Assembly: GCA_001789205.1 (NCBI GenBank)
Contig: MFYT01000025.1
Coordinates: forward strand, 1-13,659
Reading direction: 5' to 3'
DNA length: 13,659 nucleotides
Origin: Candidatus Raymondbacteria bacterium RIFOXYA2_FULL_49_16
Lineage (GTDB): Bacteria > Fibrobacterota > OXYB2-FULL-49-7 > XYB2-FULL-49-35
Shown here: in pieces, positions 6,995-13,659 of the stretch
Layout: each line of letters starts with the position of its first letter
How positions within the stretch are numbered: the first letter of the stretch is position 1
Translations under genes and position numbers: made by a program
The notes under the pieces: model-generated
The model's database searches: none
Seen by the model: the letters and a program-made list of their open reading frames with translations, nothing else
What the model was told of the DNA's origin: nothing

Positions 6995-8812
6995 ATGGAA
7001 CACGCCCATACCAGCAACAAACCCATCCCAGAGCCTCCTGGGCAAGCCGCAAAAACGCCTGAGCCTGCGCCTGTGCAGTCCAGCAAGGGGTTTGACGCGC
7101 TCAAGCTCAAAATCATCGCCTTTGATGACACCGTCGCCCCTAAGCTGCCCGATCACCAACGCAGTCTTTGGCTCGACATCCGCTCAACCATCTCTGAGAT
7201 CATCCGTGAGCAAAAGGCCCCCTCTATTAGCACCTTTGCCACGTTGCCGGCCATTCTCATTGCCACGCCTGAAATAGTGGCCTTGCCCCACAACATGGGC
7301 AATCTGGCGCACGTTATTTCAACAGGCGACGGCGGCGGACTCGCCGACATTTCCGCGGCCCTGGTCATGGAACTCGACCGCCAGGGCGCAAACGTACATG
7401 TGGCCTTGCCCGAATACCGTAATATGTTCGCCGCCTTTGCCACGCTGACCCACAAAGATTACGAAATGCTGCGCCGCGACCTCAACGACCGGAGCCGCAT
7501 TCATCTGATTGAGGACGGCCTCTTTGACCATGCCAGCAGGGTGTATAACGACTCCTCGTCCCGTCTCTACGATATTGACGCGCGCAGGGCGAACGCCTTT
7601 CAGCGCGGCATCATCTACCGGGTGCTGCCCTTCTTGAAAAACCGTTTCACCCGTGTGCTTGTCCACTGCAACGACTGGATGACCGGACTCATTCCCTCTG
7701 CCGCGCGCGGCATGGGGGTAAAAAGCCTCATGACCTTCCACAATATTTTCACCTATCGCCAGACTCCGCATGGGTTGCAAGAACAGGGCATCGATATCCA
7801 GTGGTTCTGGAACCATGTCTTTTTCAAGGACCATCCCGATAAACATGGTTCATTTGAGGCCAACTACGCGAACAACCAGGTCGACTACATGACTAGCGGC
7901 CTCTTTGCCGCTGATTTCATCAACACAGTATCACCCACTTTTCTGAAAGAGATTGTCCAGAACTACTTCATGGAACACCATACCATTCCGGACGCCATGC
8001 GCGACGTCATAAAAGGACGTTGGTATGGCGGGGCCGCGATGGGCATTCTGAACGCCCCTTCAAAATTTGCCGACCCGCGCCTCGATACGGAACTGCCCTA
8101 CAAATACTGGTACGAACCCGTGGCAACCGACACCGCAATCCTGGACATCAGGGAAGGAAAACGGAAAAATAAGGAATGGTTCCAGAAGCAGGCGGGGTTG
8201 CAGGTAAATCCAGACGTACCGCTTTTCTTCTGGCCTTCGCGAATAGCCAAACCGCAAAAGGGATTCGAACTGCTCCTGCACATTATACACTATCTCATGC
8301 CCAAATTCGACCTCCAAATCGCGGTAGTGGCGAACGGCGACCTTGACCTTATCCGTCAATACGAATGGTATCAACGCGTCTATCCGGGACGCATTACCTA
8401 CCGGCCCTTTACGCGCAAACTCAGTCAAGTGGGCAAAGCGGCCGCGGATTTCCTCTTCATGCCCTCTCTCTACGAGCCCTGCGGTATTCCCCAGGTAGAG
8501 GCGCCGCGCTATGGCACCATTCCGCTGGTGCGCAGGACAGGCGGCCTGGCCGACACTGTTGAGCCGCTCTCGGGCAACGGCCTCATGGGCAACGGATTCC
8601 TGTTCCAGGACTTCATACCCAGCGGTCTCTGGTATGTCATTACCCGCGCCATGGCTTTCTTTAAAAAGGATGATGACTTTAAATATATGGTGCTCGGCAG
8701 AATTATGAAGGAAAGCTTTGAAAACTTCAATATTGAAAAAACCGCGCGGCAATACCTCGATGTATACGAAAAAATATTCAGGCAAACCGACCCGGGTGTA
8801 AAAATAGTCTGA
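6995..8812 (+). CDS. glgA: GT5 glycogen/starch-synthase-like glycosyltransferase
   Basis: This 605-residue cytosolic GT-B enzyme probably extends alpha-1,4-glucan from ADP- or UDP-glucose. Residues 1-95 are a low-complexity, proline-rich and helical extension not found in standard GlgA (about 480 residues). The GT5 N-terminal domain follows: STGDGGGLADISAAL (109-123), VHVALPEYRNMF (134-145), HCNDWMTGLIP (224-234) and MTFHNIFTYRQ (246-256). The C-terminal domain has FFWPSRIAKPQKGFELL (411-427, with R416 and K419 at the donor-binding positions), PSLYEPCGIPQVEAPRYG (490-507, catalytic-type E494) and RRTGGLADTV (513-522). The KxGG lysine of the N-terminal donor loop is not present: D112-G precedes GGL. 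AAGGA lies about 12 bases before the ATG. The gene is 34 bp after the ATP-grasp fusion and converges on the glucosidase gene. The family is clear; the exact donor and product are not. Confidence 0.88.
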   Translation: MEHAHTSNKPIPEPPGQAAKTPEPAPVQSSKGFDALKLKIIAFDDTVAPKLPDHQRSLWLDIRSTISEIIREQKAPSISTFATLPAILIATPEIVALPHNMGNLAHVISTGDGGGLADISAALVMELDRQGANVHVALPEYRNMFAAFATLTHKDYEMLRRDLNDRSRIHLIEDGLFDHASRVYNDSSSRLYDIDARRANAFQRGIIYRVLPFLKNRFTRVLVHCNDWMTGLIPSAARGMGVKSLMTFHNIFTYRQTPHGLQEQGIDIQWFWNHVFFKDHPDKHGSFEANYANNQVDYMTSGLFAADFINTVSPTFLKEIVQNYFMEHHTIPDAMRDVIKGRWYGGAAMGILNAPSKFADPRLDTELPYKYWYEPVATDTAILDIREGKRKNKEWFQKQAGLQVNPDVPLFFWPSRIAKPQKGFELLLHIIHYLMPKFDLQIAVVANGDLDLIRQYEWYQRVYPGRITYRPFTRKLSQVGKAAADFLFMPSLYEPCGIPQVEAPRYGTIPLVRRTGGLADTVEPLSGNGLMGNGFLFQDFIPSGLWYVITRAMAFFKKDDDFKYMVLGRIMKESFENFNIEKTARQYLDVYEKIFRQTDPGVKIV

Positions 8813-8821
8813 TAGTCCTGT

Positions 8822-11482
8822 TCATTTCTCAAAATACAGTACCGTCTCGCGCGTCGCATACTGTTCCCCGCCTTCCATGGGAATATCGACCATGATCTGG
8901 TATACGCTCCCTTCGCGCGAAATAATGGAACCGCCGGACATATAGCTCAGCGGCCGCTCCGAACGCGCTTCGAACATATATGACGATCCGCGCAGACCTT
9001 CAACAAGGCACACGGTTTTCTCCTTATCGCGTGTCACACTGAGTATGCGCAGACGCTTGGATTTTTCACCGGCAATTGCCGGAACAAATGGCGCGTAGAT
9101 ATCTGTGCCTGGCCGGTATTGAATCGCTATTTGCGAACGGCCGATCACAGTGGTCTCAATCGTGCAGACCACGCCAATGGCGAGGGTCTCGGCCTTGAAA
9201 AGCGCGTCCTTGCCATCAATGGTCACCGCGATCATTCCGGCATCGGCCGGGAATATGGGCGCGCATGTTACCATGAGCTTTTTCTCCCCTGCCTGCCGGA
9301 CCACGGTGATGACAAGCACGCCGGGTTCGCGCTTTATAACGATCCCGAGCGTATCGGCCCCTGCCGCGATGTTACGGAAAGCGCAGCTGTCCCACTCAGG
9401 CGGCAGCTGCGGGGCGAGTGTGAACGCGCTGTTGGGAATGTCCCACGCAAGGCCCAGCATGCCTCGGATAAAGGGAAGCGTCACCATGGCCGACGACCAG
9501 ACTTGGCCATGACAACCACGGATCATGGATTTGTAGATATCGCCTGAATAGAGTTCGGGATGGGCGCCCAATGCATCGTCAAAGGTGGCCTGCGCGTTAT
9601 CACGCAGAAATTCGTATCCCGCGTCAGGCCTGCCATACCGGTAGCAGGCGACCGATGCCCATCCGGTAAAGAGCGGCCACACGCTGCCATTGTGATAGCT
9701 CATGGGGTCGTACGCTGGATTACCGGAACCCGTTATGCGCGCGCCCCAGTCCGAGGCAATCTGCGCCGAAGCAAGCTTCCCAGCCATGCATGTCCCGCGG
9801 GAAAGGGATGGAATACCCCACCACATGGATACCGCGGGCATGACCGTGAGGTCTTTTTTAACATACGCTGAATCGACCGCCACGTTCATGTCCACTGTGG
9901 CGAAATTTTCGCCCGCCCTGCACGTGCCAAACCCGTACTGCGAGAGCGAATCGACCCACAATATCCGCTCAAAGGACTGCGCGCTCTGCGCCGCCTTCCT
10001 GGCGCAGTGCTCACTGAACTTTTTCTCCTTCATTTCAGCGCCTAGTCTGGCCATGGCCTTGCTCGCCTGGATCCAAACGCCTTGGAGATAGGTCTCCTCG
10101 TGCACCGGCATGAGCCTGCCGTCTTCCACCCATCCGTGGCCGCCGCTGGTGTTCTCGATAAAGCCATTGCTGTCCGTGTCCATGCCCTCAGTGTATTCAT
10201 AGGCGTTTTTTGCCGACTGCCACATGCTCTTCAGAAAAACCTTGTCGTTGCTGGCCCGGTAATATTCATCGAGCGCAACGCAGTAGAGGGGCGACGCGTC
10301 GGCTGACGCGTGAAAATAGGGATAGTCGGCGGCCCAATTGACAAATGGCACTGCCTGCGACAACTCGTGCATTATTTTTCCATCCGCCCGCTGGTATTTT
10401 CTGAGAAACGAGAGTTCTTCCCGCGCGCCGGAAAAATCGCCGGACCCGATAAGGGCGAAGGTCGTCCAGAGACCGTCCCTGCCGAAATACCAGGGAAAGC
10501 CCGGCCGGTTTGCCCGGCCCTTGGGGTCCGCAGTCGAGGGCCTGAATCCCGCGACAAGACCAGCGCCAAGATAGGGATGTTCGGCAAAGCCCTTGCAGAT
10601 CCTGATCTTTGCCCAGGAAAAAGCGTCGTTCAACAGACGGTCGGGTGTTGTAACCTGCATGGTTTTGACCAAATACGCGTTATAATGGAAGGCCGCCTTT
10701 TTGTATTCGCTTTCAATGCCCTTGCGCAGGTCGCTGCAGAGATTGAGCACCCGCGCGGAATCGCCGCGTACGCTCCCGGTAAACACAATGACCATGTCCT
10801 GTTTATCAAAACGTGGACCCGTGGCGTCAAAGGAAAAACTACCATAGGTCCTCTTCTGCGTTGGCTTTTGCCAAAGGGTGCAGGCCGCGGCACCCTGTAC
10901 CCCGATCATGCCAAAGAACCTGCTCCTGGCGTCAGTAAGGACAAAGGCGGAATCCGCGGCGTCGAACCGGACCGCCACGTCGCCGCGCACGCCCGGCCAC
11001 ATAAGGGAGAGTTCGCCGGAAAATGTAGCTTCGATGGAAAGGGGTTCGCGGGAATCCGCACTGAGCACGATGAACGCCGCGGGCTGCGAAACAGGCGCAA
11101 AGAGAGTCATGGTCACGGTGAATTTTTCGTGCTTGAACGTAAAAATCGTTGCCTCGGGCCGCACCGTAATGGTGGAGGCGAGTTCAGAACCGGTAAACCG
11201 CTGCGTTCCTGGACCGCTTCCCAGTTTGAAACTCAATTTGAAATTGCTCACGATATTGAGCGGATAGACCCATACTTCTGAGACCCAGTCCTCGAGTCCG
11301 ATGATGGCCGCCCCTTTGCCGGTCACATCGAACGGCCGCGAGGCCTCAACAGGACGCGTGAGGACCAAACCGCTGTTAAACTCCTGGACAAGATCGGGAA
11401 ATTGCTCAGAAAAAAGAGGTACAGATACGATAAAAATGATGTAAAGCAGTCTCGCGACAAATTGTTTCAAAAAGTCCTGCAC
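8822..11482 (-). CDS. Secreted (alpha/alpha)6 glucosidase of glycogen-debranching type
   Basis: This 886-residue exported protein starts at a GTG (11482). Residues 8-26 (FVARLLYIIFIVSVPLFSE) form a signal peptide, which supports the start although no Shine-Dalgarno site is present. Residues about 30-260 are a beta-sandwich domain of the type that precedes six-hairpin glycosidases. Residues about 270-690 are the catalytic (alpha/alpha)6 toroid, with GFPWYFGRDGLWTTFALIGS (328-347), GWVEDGR (450-456, whose acids are candidates for the general acid), SYHNGSVWPLFTGW (595-608) and HPELYSG (641-647). These match the amylo-alpha-1,6-glucosidase/GDE C-terminal family and related GH15/GH63-like clans. 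Residues about 700-886 are beta-rich. It should act on alpha-glucan outside the inner membrane. Its stop codon is 9 bp from that of the GT5 gene, with no terminator between. A palindrome and possible promoters lie upstream. The precise linkage cleaved is uncertain. Confidence 0.85.
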   Translation of the reverse strand: MQDFLKQFVARLLYIIFIVSVPLFSEQFPDLVQEFNSGLVLTRPVEASRPFDVTGKGAAIIGLEDWVSEVWVYPLNIVSNFKLSFKLGSGPGTQRFTGSELASTITVRPEATIFTFKHEKFTVTMTLFAPVSQPAAFIVLSADSREPLSIEATFSGELSLMWPGVRGDVAVRFDAADSAFVLTDARSRFFGMIGVQGAAACTLWQKPTQKRTYGSFSFDATGPRFDKQDMVIVFTGSVRGDSARVLNLCSDLRKGIESEYKKAAFHYNAYLVKTMQVTTPDRLLNDAFSWAKIRICKGFAEHPYLGAGLVAGFRPSTADPKGRANRPGFPWYFGRDGLWTTFALIGSGDFSGAREELSFLRKYQRADGKIMHELSQAVPFVNWAADYPYFHASADASPLYCVALDEYYRASNDKVFLKSMWQSAKNAYEYTEGMDTDSNGFIENTSGGHGWVEDGRLMPVHEETYLQGVWIQASKAMARLGAEMKEKKFSEHCARKAAQSAQSFERILWVDSLSQYGFGTCRAGENFATVDMNVAVDSAYVKKDLTVMPAVSMWWGIPSLSRGTCMAGKLASAQIASDWGARITGSGNPAYDPMSYHNGSVWPLFTGWASVACYRYGRPDAGYEFLRDNAQATFDDALGAHPELYSGDIYKSMIRGCHGQVWSSAMVTLPFIRGMLGLAWDIPNSAFTLAPQLPPEWDSCAFRNIAAGADTLGIVIKREPGVLVITVVRQAGEKKLMVTCAPIFPADAGMIAVTIDGKDALFKAETLAIGVVCTIETTVIGRSQIAIQYRPGTDIYAPFVPAIAGEKSKRLRILSVTRDKEKTVCLVEGLRGSSYMFEARSERPLSYMSGGSIISREGSVYQIMVDIPMEGGEQYATRETVLYFEK

Positions 11483-11505
11483 GCAGGTATATATACATAA
11501 ATTTT

Positions 11506-11521
11506 AGATTGATATCAATCT
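11506..11521. promoter_or_regulatory. 16-bp perfect palindrome, possible operator
   Basis: AGATTGATATCAATCT is a perfect inverted repeat with no spacer, 24-39 bp upstream of the glucosidase GTG and overlapping the -10 region of the first candidate promoter (and the -35 of the second). That is where a dimeric repressor would bind. The half sites resemble FNR half sites (TTGAT/ATCAA), but the four-base spacer of an FNR box is missing. Weak transcription termination for the gene to its right is an alternative, though the stem is AT-rich and lacks a loop. Confidence 0.4.
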
Positions 11522-11546
11522 TTACTGTTATCGCATCGCTGGTCAA
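11518..11546 (-). promoter_or_regulatory. Candidate promoter of the secreted glucosidase gene
   Basis: On the minus strand TTGACC (11546-11541, 5/6 to the -35 consensus) is followed after 16-17 bp by TAAAGAT (11524-11518), a weak -10. It leaves a leader of about 30 nt before the GTG. A second option is TTGATA with 17 bp to TATATA nearer the GTG, which would give an almost leaderless mRNA. The choice cannot be made by eye. Confidence 0.4.
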
Positions 11547-11551
11547 ATAAA

Positions 11552-11881
11552 TCAGTCAGGAAGGTCACGGACCGACGATACGATGGGTATGATCTCGTGC
11601 AGGTTGAGGGTGCTGAACATCTCGCGCACCTGATCGGATGTGGCAACAATGCACAATTTTCCGTTGCGTTCAAGAACATCCTTGTTAAAATGAATAAGAA
11701 CGCTAATCAGCGAGCTCGAAAGATGTTCTGCCTGGGAAAACATGACCGCGATGGAGGTCTTGCCGCTGTTCAGCAGATCAAAAATCGTCTTTTCAAATTC
11801 CTGAAAATGGACGCGTATATCGAAAAACTCACGTATATGAATAACCGTGTACGAACCATGAATGGACAGTTCCATGCGCAT
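11552..11881 (-). CDS. Single-domain STAS protein (anti-sigma-factor antagonist-like)
   Basis: This 109-residue soluble protein covers one STAS domain. It has an N-terminal strand (MELSIHGSYTVIHI), the LLNSGKTSIAVMFSQAEHLS region (36-55), the Ser patch SSS at 55-57 where STAS proteins carry the phosphorylatable serine (usual pattern DSSG), and a C-terminal STLN/EIIPIVSS segment. Such proteins release a sigma factor or regulate a partner by cycling between phosphorylated and free states. Here the aspartate before the serines is Ser and the glycine after them is Leu, so classical phospho-switching is not certain. The start was set at 11881 because GGGGG stands five bases before that ATG. The frame also extends to an ATG at 11917 without a ribosome site. 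No kinase, phosphatase or sigma gene is adjacent in this window. Confidence 0.75.
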   Translation of the reverse strand: MRMELSIHGSYTVIHIREFFDIRVHFQEFEKTIFDLLNSGKTSIAVMFSQAEHLSSSLISVLIHFNKDVLERNGKLCIVATSDQVREMFSTLNLHEIIPIVSSVRDLPD

Positions 11882-11931
11882 AGCAGCCCCCTGCTGATTG
11901 CGGAAAAGATATAACATTTCGGAGATGTGTA

Positions 11932-11975
11932 CAAAGAAAATAATTTATGGCTGAGCAATACAGAGTATCAGCCAT
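11932..11975 (-). terminator. Hairpin terminator after the opine-dehydrogenase-like gene
   Basis: ATGGCTGA (11947-11954) and TCAGCCAT (11968-11975) form a perfect 8-bp stem, and the loop can add TAC/GTA. Read on the minus strand, the stem starts 17 nt after the stop codon of the 11992-13170 gene and is followed by AAATTATTTTCTTTG, a T-rich but interrupted tract. Position and orientation fit a rho-independent terminator of moderate strength. Confidence 0.6.
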
Positions 11976-11991
11976 GACGCGAAGGAACGTA

Positions 11992-13170
11992 TTATACGCA
12001 GCCTTGCTTTAAAAAGTTCAGTATCCGGTCATTTTCAAGTCCCGCAATCCCAATGTCGTCCAAAGTAAGACCGCTTGCAAGAAAATCCTTTCCGCAAATA
12101 ATGGATCCGAGCGTTATCATGGACTGGATGACCGGAACATCAACATTGAATCTTTTTGCCAGATGGTACCGTGCAACCGTACCAACGGGGATATCTTCCG
12201 TGAAATACCTATGGTTCACCGAATCGGGACCGGTAATCGGGGGCATAATGACATCAACAAACGGGACCCAGTATTCAAATCCCATTATGCTTCCTTTCCA
12301 GTAAAATTTTTCCTTACTGTGGTCTGACATGGTAACGCCCATTGCGGCGCCAATCCTCTTCTCCTCCTGATAAAACGCATATTGCACATGGCATACCGCG
12401 GGACTCATCCCGTATTTATACATCGAGTATTTTCCTTTTGGAATGCCCAAGGTACCCTCACTCTCGGACACCTCCATTGCGCCGACATTTAAAATTGACC
12501 CGGGTACATGTATCACGGGATTGGGGTTTGAAAGATCAACGCCAATAATGGTGTCACCCTGTTTCAGCTCAATCGCACCATCAAAAGGAGGTATAGATTT
12601 CAATACTTCGATGAACGCTCCACTGTCCTTGCTGGGGAATGTGTCCCACATGATCGAACGTATCCGCATAATGCAATCCAGCTTTCCCGGACTCTCCATA
12701 CGGACCCCGTAGGGCATTGAACTCCATCCGCCAATGATTACCTGGGCAGTGCATCCTTTATCCTTCATCATTTTTCTCAATATCATGGAGCCGAAATTAT
12801 CGGGGAATATGCTTATAATCTGCCCGTCTTTTAAAAAAGGGATCATTTTTTCAAAAAAAGGCCTGAGCCCTTTGGCCGGGACCGCCAAAATGATAAGGCC
12901 TGCGTTTGCTAATGCTTCTGATATTTCCGTTGTAACAATATGGATTTTGGCGGTCCCGGTTCTTTTAAACCATTTGAAATTCCTCTGTTCTCCGCCAAGC
13001 TCTATCTCATGGTTCTCCATGACCTTTCCAAGCATCCTTGGCGCGAATTCAGGCAATTCAAAAAGGTGCACGGTATAGCCGGCAAGGCTGAAATCGGCCG
13101 CAAATGTCTGGGCGCATGCGCCTCCGCCAAGAATCGCGACAGGCTTTTTTAAAATGTCGATGTTTGCCAT
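11992..13170 (-). CDS. Octopine/nopaline dehydrogenase-family NAD(P)-dependent oxidoreductase
   Basis: This 392-residue cytosolic enzyme has an N-terminal Rossmann domain with the dinucleotide motif AILGGGACAQTFAADF (12-27), the GLIILAVPAKG strand (91-101), and an acidic residue (E38 in HLFELPEF) at the end of strand 2 that suggests NAD(H). The C-terminal octopine-dehydrogenase domain contains NPNPVIHVPG (215-224, with the family's catalytic-type H221) and HRYFTEDIPVG (320-330, with D326 at the position of the paired acid). Family members reductively condense an amino acid with a keto acid to form opines, or act on related N-(carboxyalkyl) amino acids. The substrate here is unknown. GAGGA lies ten bases before the ATG. 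A hairpin terminator follows the gene. The zinc-ribbon gene is 89 bp upstream on the same strand, with no visible functional link. Confidence 0.82.
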   Translation of the reverse strand: MANIDILKKPVAILGGGACAQTFAADFSLAGYTVHLFELPEFAPRMLGKVMENHEIELGGEQRNFKWFKRTGTAKIHIVTTEISEALANAGLIILAVPAKGLRPFFEKMIPFLKDGQIISIFPDNFGSMILRKMMKDKGCTAQVIIGGWSSMPYGVRMESPGKLDCIMRIRSIMWDTFPSKDSGAFIEVLKSIPPFDGAIELKQGDTIIGVDLSNPNPVIHVPGSILNVGAMEVSESEGTLGIPKGKYSMYKYGMSPAVCHVQYAFYQEEKRIGAAMGVTMSDHSKEKFYWKGSIMGFEYWVPFVDVIMPPITGPDSVNHRYFTEDIPVGTVARYHLAKRFNVDVPVIQSMITLGSIICGKDFLASGLTLDDIGIAGLENDRILNFLKQGCV

Positions 13171-13259
13171 TGAATAAAACTCCTCATTGATTGTATGATT
13201 TTACGGAAAAATACGTATGAGTCTTACCCGCGAACCAGACGATGGATTCTCCACGTTTT

Positions 13260-13562
13260 TCACTTAAAAACATTGAAGAATTTGCTAATAAAAGACTGTT
13301 CGAGATTCAATACTTCTTCCAGTTCGCCATGGTCGAGCCAAATGCCGCCGCATTCGGAACATTTGTCTATTTTAATGTGCTTGTAGTCCATCTCGATGAG
13401 ACCCATGCCGCACTTGGGGCATGACATGTGATGGAGTTCCTTGAGCCGCTTCTTTTCCACGGCCTTCATTTCGCGATGTTTCTCTTCTTCGAGTCTTTTC
13501 TTGCGCTCAAATTCTTTACGCGCAAAATACTCTTCCTCTTTGGGCGTTGGTTTGACCGGCAT
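13260..13562 (-). CDS. Small zf-TFIIB zinc-ribbon protein
   Basis: This is a 100-residue protein. Residues 7-45 are highly charged (KEEEYFARKEFERKKRLEEE) and probably form one helix or coiled coil. Residues 46-85 are a zinc ribbon of the zf-TFIIB type (PF13453), with CPKC (C48, C51) and CSECGGIWLD (C68, C71). The GGIWLDxGELE signature is typical of this small bacterial family, whose function is generally unknown; nucleic-acid or protein binding is likely. A strong GGAGG lies eight bases before the ATG, predicting high translation. It is followed after 89 bp by the dehydrogenase gene. The 97 bp upstream to the window edge hold no other recognisable feature. Confidence 0.85.
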   Translation of the reverse strand: MPVKPTPKEEEYFARKEFERKKRLEEEKHREMKAVEKKRLKELHHMSCPKCGMGLIEMDYKHIKIDKCSECGGIWLDHGELEEVLNLEQSFISKFFNVFK

Positions 13563-13659
13563 AGTAAAACCCTCCTATATGTTGGTTAGACTCTATGTCT
13601 GAAGGATATACGTTTTTTGCGTAGATAAAATGCCATGTTAAGCCGCTTGTTTAAAGATA

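Noticed and set aside
8060-8785. Minus-strand ORF (241 codons) opposite the GT5 gene
   Set aside because: It has no domain-like features and lies fully antisense to conserved GT5 motifs.
10310-11281. Long plus-strand ORF (323 codons) opposite the glucosidase gene
   Set aside because: Its product is rich in Arg, Gly, Pro and Lys with no recognisable domain. The minus-strand frame has clear glycosidase motifs throughout, so this is a GC-driven antisense shadow.
11506-11521. FNR/CRP-type binding site
   Set aside because: The half sites TTGAT and ATCAA are present, but the four-base spacer of an FNR site is absent, so only an unspecified operator is proposed.
13216-13259. Terminator after the zinc-ribbon gene
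   Set aside because: TGGA-GAA-TCCA is a very short stem with no T-run on the minus strand.

Overview
The window carries about nine intact protein genes, one 5'-truncated gene that runs off the left edge, one possible small leader ORF, and several short regulatory or repeat elements. No rRNA, tRNA, CRISPR array or transposase was seen. The organism looks like a Gram-negative bacterium of the FCB (Fibrobacterota/Bacteroidota-like) group or a related candidate phylum. The basis is two large exported proteins ending in FlgD/type IX-like sorting domains (one with the PNPFNP signature) and a secreted six-hairpin glucosidase. Unlike most Bacteroidota, several genes have clear Shine-Dalgarno sites (GGAGG before 13562, GAGGA before 13170, AGGAG before 4966) and one has a near-consensus TTGACA/TATATT promoter. 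The phylum is an inference, not a demonstration.

Left part (1-3555): the 3' portion of a repeat-propeller protein on the minus strand has no start codon. Next come an EamA/DMT-family permease (minus) and, divergently, a secreted calcineurin-like metallophosphoesterase (plus) with a sorting domain at its C-terminus. That sorting domain contains two oppositely oriented copies of a GC-rich palindromic repeat that are translated in frame.

Centre (3596-11482): an RlmL-type THUMP rRNA methyltransferase is followed by a 203-bp gap holding a possible promoter and 25-codon leader ORF. Then come two tandem plus-strand genes: a fusion of a class I SAM methyltransferase with a D-Ala-D-Ala-ligase-like ATP-grasp enzyme, and, 34 bp later, a GT5 glycogen/starch-synthase-like glycosyltransferase. 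A large secreted (alpha/alpha)6 glucosidase of the glycogen-debranching type converges on the glycosyltransferase with 9 bp between the stop codons. Together these look like an alpha-glucan locus, with synthesis in the cytosol and hydrolysis outside the inner membrane. The ATP-grasp/methyltransferase fusion is the least explained member.

Right part (11552-13659), all on the minus strand: a single-domain STAS protein, an octopine/nopaline-dehydrogenase-family oxidoreductase followed by a hairpin terminator, and a small TFIIB-type zinc-ribbon protein. By eye the central glucan block is more GC-rich than both ends.
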